NCBI GenBank assembly: GCA_963678675.1
Contig: OY783196.1
Location: 18,904,138-18,968,137 of the forward strand
From: Xiphydria camelus
Taxonomy: Eukaryota; Arthropoda; Insecta; Hymenoptera; Xiphydriidae
Reading direction: 5' to 3'
DNA: 64,000 nt
Under the pieces are notes generated by a model. It made no database searches. It was given only the letters and a program-made list of their open reading frames with translations, and was not told the origin of the DNA. Positions 61,236-64,000 of this stretch are shown in pieces. How positions within the stretch are numbered: position 1 is the stretch's first letter; the number at the start of each line of letters is the position of its first letter. Both the position numbers and the translations under genes were made by a program.

Positions 61236-63434
61236 TATCAGGTTCTCGTAGGGCATTCTTCCTGGTACATATTGTTAAGGCCTCGTTGCAATCTTGTCTT
61301 TTTAATTTTATGGATATTCCGTCTTTACCCTACTAAGGCCATTCCGATGTTACAGCTGTTCCTAACATTTTTCTGCACGAGAAGACTATAAGGGCCCAAT
61401 ATTTCGAATCTAGCGTCGCGAACGGGATACGGTACGAATACCGCGCGCTCTTCTCCGCTCCCCGTTCCGTTCCCCGTTTCGTTAACGTCGCGCATCGCCT
61501 CTACTCCCCACCCTCTCCTTCTCATTATCGAGCTTTCTTCCAGAGGAGCGCTCGCGCGCGAGCGTTCCCCGTCACGTATTACGCGTGGCCGTCCATCCCA
61601 CACCAGGTGCCTATACGGTTGTGGAGGTGCAGATAGGCGCTGGAGGCTCTTTTCCTGGATAATCGATTCTCCGGCCGAGAGGGGGGAGACGGCCGCTCCT
61701 CACGAAACTCGACAGACACCGAGGAGGTGGTTCACACAAATTCGAATCGACAAAGTGGATATACTTTGTCGAAGGCGAGACGAGGTGGCGAGTAGTGGAA
61801 AAAAGTCGGGAAGGAGGGATTTCGAAACGTCGCGTCTTACGTCACGAGGATTTATTCAATTCCCATGGTGGTTCGGAAACAAAAAACTCGCCGACAGAGG
61901 CAATTAAAAGCAATTTTACGATAATTCGGTGTCAGCAGGGCCCTAATAAATACATTAGCCGTCCGTACTTCGGAGCATAGGTACCGCGCCGGTGGAAAGG
62001 ACTCTTTACTTCTCTCGGCCTCCCGCGTTTTACGACTCCTTCGACACGACGAAGGCTCTCATCTCCTTCCTAGACTTTCCACGTCGCCGACGGGGACGAC
62101 GACGATTCTCGATCCCGCGTTCGACTTCCGACCGGCGGTCCGCGGGCCTCGCACTCGGCGCGGGGACTTCGACGATCTCGCGATCTGCTTTGGTCGCGAC
62201 AACGACGGGGAAGAAGAGGTCCGGCTCGCCTCGAGCGGAGCCAAAGTCCGAGTCGGAAGATCGTCGCTCTAACAACCACTGGCGGTGAGCAAATCGTAGC
62301 GCGGCTTTTTTTGTCCCTCGTAAAAATCTTGTCGACCACACCGAAACTCGAATAATCGTAAAAGTGGACTGAAAACCGGCAGGAAGTAGGCTGGTGAGTT
62401 CCCGAAGCCGCGTGCAGTCGGTGGACCCGTCAAAATCAATTAGCCTCTCCTCGTTTCTTTCTTCTCCCTGCTCCTCGAGGAGTCGCTCGCCCGCCGCTTA
62501 TTAGAAGTTGTAAAAATTCGGTACGACGCGCGGTCCGAGTCCGATCGGGAGGAGGAGGTCCCCCCCTGGCGCGCGAAACGGGTCTCCGGGAGGGGACGCG
62601 TCGCGTCCGCGCCGCGCGCGAACTCCCTCGCCTTTCCCTCGTAATCGCGCGTGGTGCGCACCGTTGGAAAGTCGCGAAATTTCGCGATTCACACCGCGGG
62701 GAAGACGGTGCGGCGAAGGATCGGTAAATAAGGCTGCGCGCGGTTATGAATTGTATGATATCCGAGAGTCACGCCCCTGCAGCGACTGAATAATATTGAA
62801 GCGCGTATGGTATATGTGGGGGCGCGCGTTGTATCCGGTCTGCGCTTTAGTATGCAGGCGGAGTGCGGATGTGGTAGGTGCCTGTGAGGAGGGGCAGCTT
62901 CCGATTCTGATTTATTGGAATCCTCCACTTCCGATATTTTACGATTCTTGCACGTAAGCGTCGGGGCGGAGGACGAGAGGGGGGCGAGACGGCCAAGCTT
63001 CGTCGTTGACGCGTGTCAGCGCGCGAGGGCGACGATGAACGCGACGACGAAACGTTGCTTACGAGCGATTATCGCTTCGAGTCGGAGTTTAACGCATACG
63101 CAGTTCGACGATCCGTGTTCGCGATCGCGGTTTAGACGCAGATTCCACTCGAGTTATCGTTCGGACCAACGAACGACGTTTCGATTACTCGAGATGTTCT
63201 CATTCATTGACTGCTGATTGCGAAGACCGGCCTTGATGCTACGCTATCATTGCGCGCCACCGCGGCGAACGCTCGGAAGGAAAAATCGGAACGTCTCGCG
63301 TCGATCGCCGTTTCCTCGAGTTCCACGAAAGGACTCCTTCGAGGTTCACCCCGCGCGACGAGTGATAAGGAACACGTCGTTCCCCTCGCGCCGACCGGTC
63401 CGCGCACCACCGAACGATACCGAGACCTTCGAGA

Positions 63435-63663
63435 TGACGTCAGTGGACCACACCAGACAGTGTGTCGCCTCGGCTCGGCATATCAGCGTCCGCACCTGCA
63501 CGCCTTCGAAGCGTCGCGTCTCTCGGCGTTCTCCCAGGATGAGATGGAGGAGAGATCCGGCGGATATCGGGTTATGCGCTGACTTAGAAAACATCGGTAT
63601 CGAGTATCGCGGGGCGATGACGTAACGACCGCGTCTTCGACGCCGTTGGCCCACTGATATAAA
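63435..63663 (+). promoter_or_regulatory. Possible rightward promoter with CRE-like sites and a TATA word
   Basis: A perfect TGACGTCA lies near 63435, TGACGTAA near 63618 and TATAAA at 63658-63663, in very CpG-rich DNA. A transcript would start near 63690 and leave the window. No convincing coding start follows before the right edge, so this is weak evidence from motif spacing only. Confidence 0.2.
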
Positions 63664-64000
63664 CCCTACGCGCGCTCGGGAGGGCGGCGAGGAACGAGCA
63701 GAGACATCGACCAAGAGTCGGCCACGACGAGGAAGGGAAGAGAAGCGCGTAGACTAACTGGCTCGCGCTCGTGCGTTCGTTTGCGTGCTCCCGAAACGCA
63801 CAGGTGTCCCCGTGCCTACACGTCACGTGGTGACGACTGGGAACGCGTGTTTTGAATCTAATGACCCGACTCGGATGCGAGGACGGTCTAGAGTTCAGAA
63901 CCTCCTCCTTCTCGTACGTATACGTACGTTACATAAATTAGAAACTGGCTCAAAACTGCTAGCGTTGCCTGAAAAGCGGATTTTCAGCGCTAGACCGTGG

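Larger units (their letters stand above)
59469..63434. other. Upstream flank or first intron of the cytokine-like gene
   Basis: I searched the minus strand by eye for an ATG followed by a hydrophobic signal-peptide-like segment and a donor, and found none. The stretch contains one MITE at 61079 and otherwise CpG-rich sequence. Confidence 0.4.

Noticed and set aside
62689..62928. Possible signal-peptide exon on the minus strand
   Set aside because: The frame starts with GTG, not ATG, and has no hydrophobic core of signal-peptide type.
63584..63826. Minus-strand frame with a hydrophobic stretch (SQLVYALLFPSSSW) as a candidate signal exon
   Set aside because: There is no ATG before the hydrophobic part, and no clean donor in the right phase was found.

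Overview
This is a window of nuclear DNA from an animal, most likely an insect. The order is inferred to be Hymenoptera, with an ant the best guess. The reasons are: no operon-like gene packing; short spliced exons with ordinary GT..AG introns; alternation of GC-rich, strongly CpG-rich DNA with short AT-rich patches; abundant (GA)n/(TC)n microsatellites; and many short palindromic DNA-transposon derivatives (MITEs). Nearly all long open frames are arginine-rich translations of CpG-rich, stop-poor DNA and are not treated as genes.

The window is gene-poor. One spliced protein-coding gene is well supported, on the minus strand at about 58.3-59.5 kb. It has four coding exons joined by three introns, all phase 0, and ends at a TGA at 58337-58339. 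The readable C-terminal 194 residues look like a secreted four-helix-bundle protein: N-terminal N-glycosylation sequons, two cysteines, and four long amphipathic segments ending in a helix-D-like segment. Helix layout and phase-0 introns resemble long-chain class I cytokines (IL-6/CNTF/GH type). In an insect this raises the possibility of a JAK/STAT (Domeless) ligand, analogous to Drosophila Unpaired. That identity is a hypothesis. The first exon, with start codon and signal peptide, was not found and may lie beyond the right edge.

From 1 to 42.7 kb the main identifiable content is transposon debris. One superfamily has ends resembling CACTGAGAAAAA or CACGGAAAAAA, and several copies are flanked by TA (3.6, 12.1, 13.7, 17.6, 23.0, 26.7, 30.0, 33.4, 33.7, 41.0 and 61.1 kb). 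Elements with 3-bp TTA/TAA target duplications, as in PIF/Harbinger, lie at 10.6, 19.7 and 24.2 kb. Elements flanked by TTAA, as in piggyBac, lie at 16.6 and 42.4 kb, with one end at 49.2 kb. Several are nested, and second copies inside the window reveal the empty sites, giving a local insertion chronology (3.5-4.2, 13.7-14.1, 28.8-29.2 and 33.3-33.9 kb).

From 42.7 to 58 kb the DNA is GC-rich and dominated by microsatellites, with no supportable gene. From 59.5 to 64 kb there is upstream sequence of the cytokine-like gene, one TA-flanked MITE, and a TATA/CRE-bearing stretch at 63.4-63.7 kb that could be a rightward promoter. No rRNA, tRNA, recognisable microRNA or CRISPR array was found by eye.
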